From an uncultured Oscillibacter sp. (GTDB lineage: Bacteria > Bacillota > Clostridia > Oscillospirales > Oscillospiraceae): a stretch of 6,204 nt of DNA. Every line of letters starts with the position of its first letter. The first letter of the stretch is position 1. The DNA lies in NCBI GenBank assembly GCA_900551885.1, contig URXS01000112.1, positions 1-6,204 on the forward strand, in the 5' to 3' direction. The position numbers and the translations under genes are program-made. The notes beneath the pieces are model-generated. The model was not told the DNA's origin. It searched no databases and saw only the letters and a program-made list of their open reading frames with translations. Shown piece after piece: positions 5,038 through 6,204 of the stretch.

Positions 5038-6204
5038 TCAGTGCTCTCCTCCGCCGGTGGGAAAGTGACGGTAAAGGTGCTGCCCTTCCCCTCCTGACTC
5101 TCCAGGCTCACTTGGGCGCCCAGATAGGCGGCTCCGTGCTTGACGATGGACAATCCCAGGCCCGTGCCGCCGCCGGAGTGGCTCTTGTCCACCCGGTAAA
5201 ACCGCTCAAACACCCGGCCCTGGGCCTCCCGGGGGATGCCCACGCCGGTGTCCGCCACGCTTACCCGGGCACCGCCGGGCAGATCCTCCACGGTGACGGT
5301 AACGCTGCCGCCAGGACGGTTGTAGACCACGGCGTTGTCGCAGAGGTTGTAGAGAATCTCCTCCACAATCCGGCTCACACCCCGGACAGTAGCCTCACCG
5401 CCCTCCAGGGACAGTGTGACCTGCTTTTGTTCCGCGGCCTCGGCCAGCCGGTCCAGCACCCGCCGGGCCACAGCCTGCAATTCCACCGTCTCCCAGGGGC
5501 CTATGTCGCCGCCCTCATCCAGCCGGGACAGACGGATAATGTCGTTGACCAGGCTGATCAGCCGCTGGGTCTGGCGGTAGATGTTCCCTGCAAAGTGCTC
5601 CACATCCGCTGGGGCCACCAATCCGCCCTTCAAAATCTCCGCCGTGCCCAGGATAGAGGTCAGAGGCGTTTTCAGCTCATGGGAGACGTTGGCGGTGAAC
5701 TCCCGCCGCAGGGACTCCCGCCGTTCCTTCTCCGTCACGTCCAGCACCATCAGCACCGCGCCGGCGGTCTGGCCGTCACGCTCCGCCGGACTGGCGATGA
5801 TCTGGCGGCAGGCGTCCTCCCGCTCCAGCAGCGCCTCGCAGCGGTGACCGGCCAGAGCCGTCTCCACGCAGTGGCGGAAGGGTGCCTCCCGGTTCAGCGC
5901 ATAGACGCTCTCCCCCTCCGGCACCGCCTGAGCACCCAGCAGCCGCAATGCCGCGGAGTTGTACGTCAGGACCCGGGTCTCCTGGTCCACCGCCACGAAG
6001 CCCTCGCTCATGTTCTCGGTGATGGCGGTGAACTCGTTCTGCTTCTGGCGCAGCTGGGCCATCTGCTGGGCGATGGTCTGGTTCTGCTGCTTGATGCGGG
6101 AAAGCAGGGGGGTGAGCTCTTCGTAGGTGTCGGAGTCCTCTGGGTGCTCCAGGTCGATGGCAAGGACGGGCTTGATGATGTGCTTGGAAAGGCGGGAGGC
6201 CAGC
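5038..6204 (-). CDS. PhoR-like PAS sensor histidine kinase (5' end outside window, no in-frame stop)
   Basis: The cytoplasmic part of a membrane two-component kinase, which phosphorylates itself on histidine and passes the phosphate to a response regulator. From the right edge come a HAMP-like linker (SRLSKHIIKP, LEHPED), a coiled-coil segment, and a PAS domain from about 6030 to 5735 (ITENMSEGFVAVD). The H-box is FTANVSHELKTPL, with the phospho-accepting His at 5681-5679. The HATPase domain has N-box NLCDNAVVYN, G1 DTGVGIP, FERFYRVDKSHSGGGTGLGL, and GKGSTFTVTFPP near 5100-5058. Membrane and sensor parts, and probably a PhoB-like partner gene, lie to the right. No stop follows the ATPase domain in frame; the ORF stays open to 4131. 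The left boundary used here is a TGA at 5040-5038 in another frame, just after the expected end of the protein; a second one in that same frame is at 4998-4996. The domain identity is secure and the C-terminus is not. Confidence 0.88.

Noticed and set aside
4810..5097. Plus-strand frame across the terminator with NARRACQWHARLAF
   Set aside because: The peptide arises only because the 19-bp palindrome is translated; there is no start signal or domain.

Overview
The window looks like chromosomal DNA from a GC-rich Firmicute, most probably a gut clostridium of the Oscillospiraceae (Flavonifractor/Lawsonibacter-like). This rests on the strong preference for G or C at third codon positions, AAGGAGG-type ribosome binding sites, a clostridial-type PhoR-like kinase and short intergenic gaps. 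The species assignment is inference. No rRNA, tRNA, CRISPR array, transposase or phage gene is visible.

Layout. (1) 1-728, minus strand: the 5' part of mtaB, a radical-SAM tRNA methylthiotransferase whose 3' end lies outside the window. (2) 729-838: a 110-bp divergent control region with two good sigma-A-type promoters facing each other and a perfect palindrome beside the next gene's ribosome binding site. (3) 839-4949, plus strand: four genes in one probable operon, namely a cysteine desulfurase, a MATE transporter, an RlmA-type 23S rRNA guanine-N1 methyltransferase and an isochorismatase-like cysteine hydrolase. The last three are joined by 4-nt ATGA overlaps. (4) 4950-5037: a perfect 19-bp hairpin terminator between convergent genes. 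(5) About 5038 to 6204, minus strand: a PAS-containing PhoR-like sensor histidine kinase that enters from the right edge. There is no intergenic stretch longer than about 110 bp.

How the parts may work together. The desulfurase supplies sulfane sulfur and MtaB uses iron-sulfur clusters and sulfur to thiolate tRNA, so the divergent pair is functionally coherent. The MATE-RlmA-hydrolase trio is translationally coupled. Export, ribosomal target methylation and small-molecule hydrolysis would fit a drug-tolerance cassette, but this is only a hypothesis, because each family also has housekeeping members.

The most unusual points are the face-to-face promoters and the kinase reading frame. That frame has no in-frame stop after its ATPase domain: it stays open through the terminator hairpin and across the opposite-strand hydrolase gene to position 4131. 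I found no clearly new multi-gene system.
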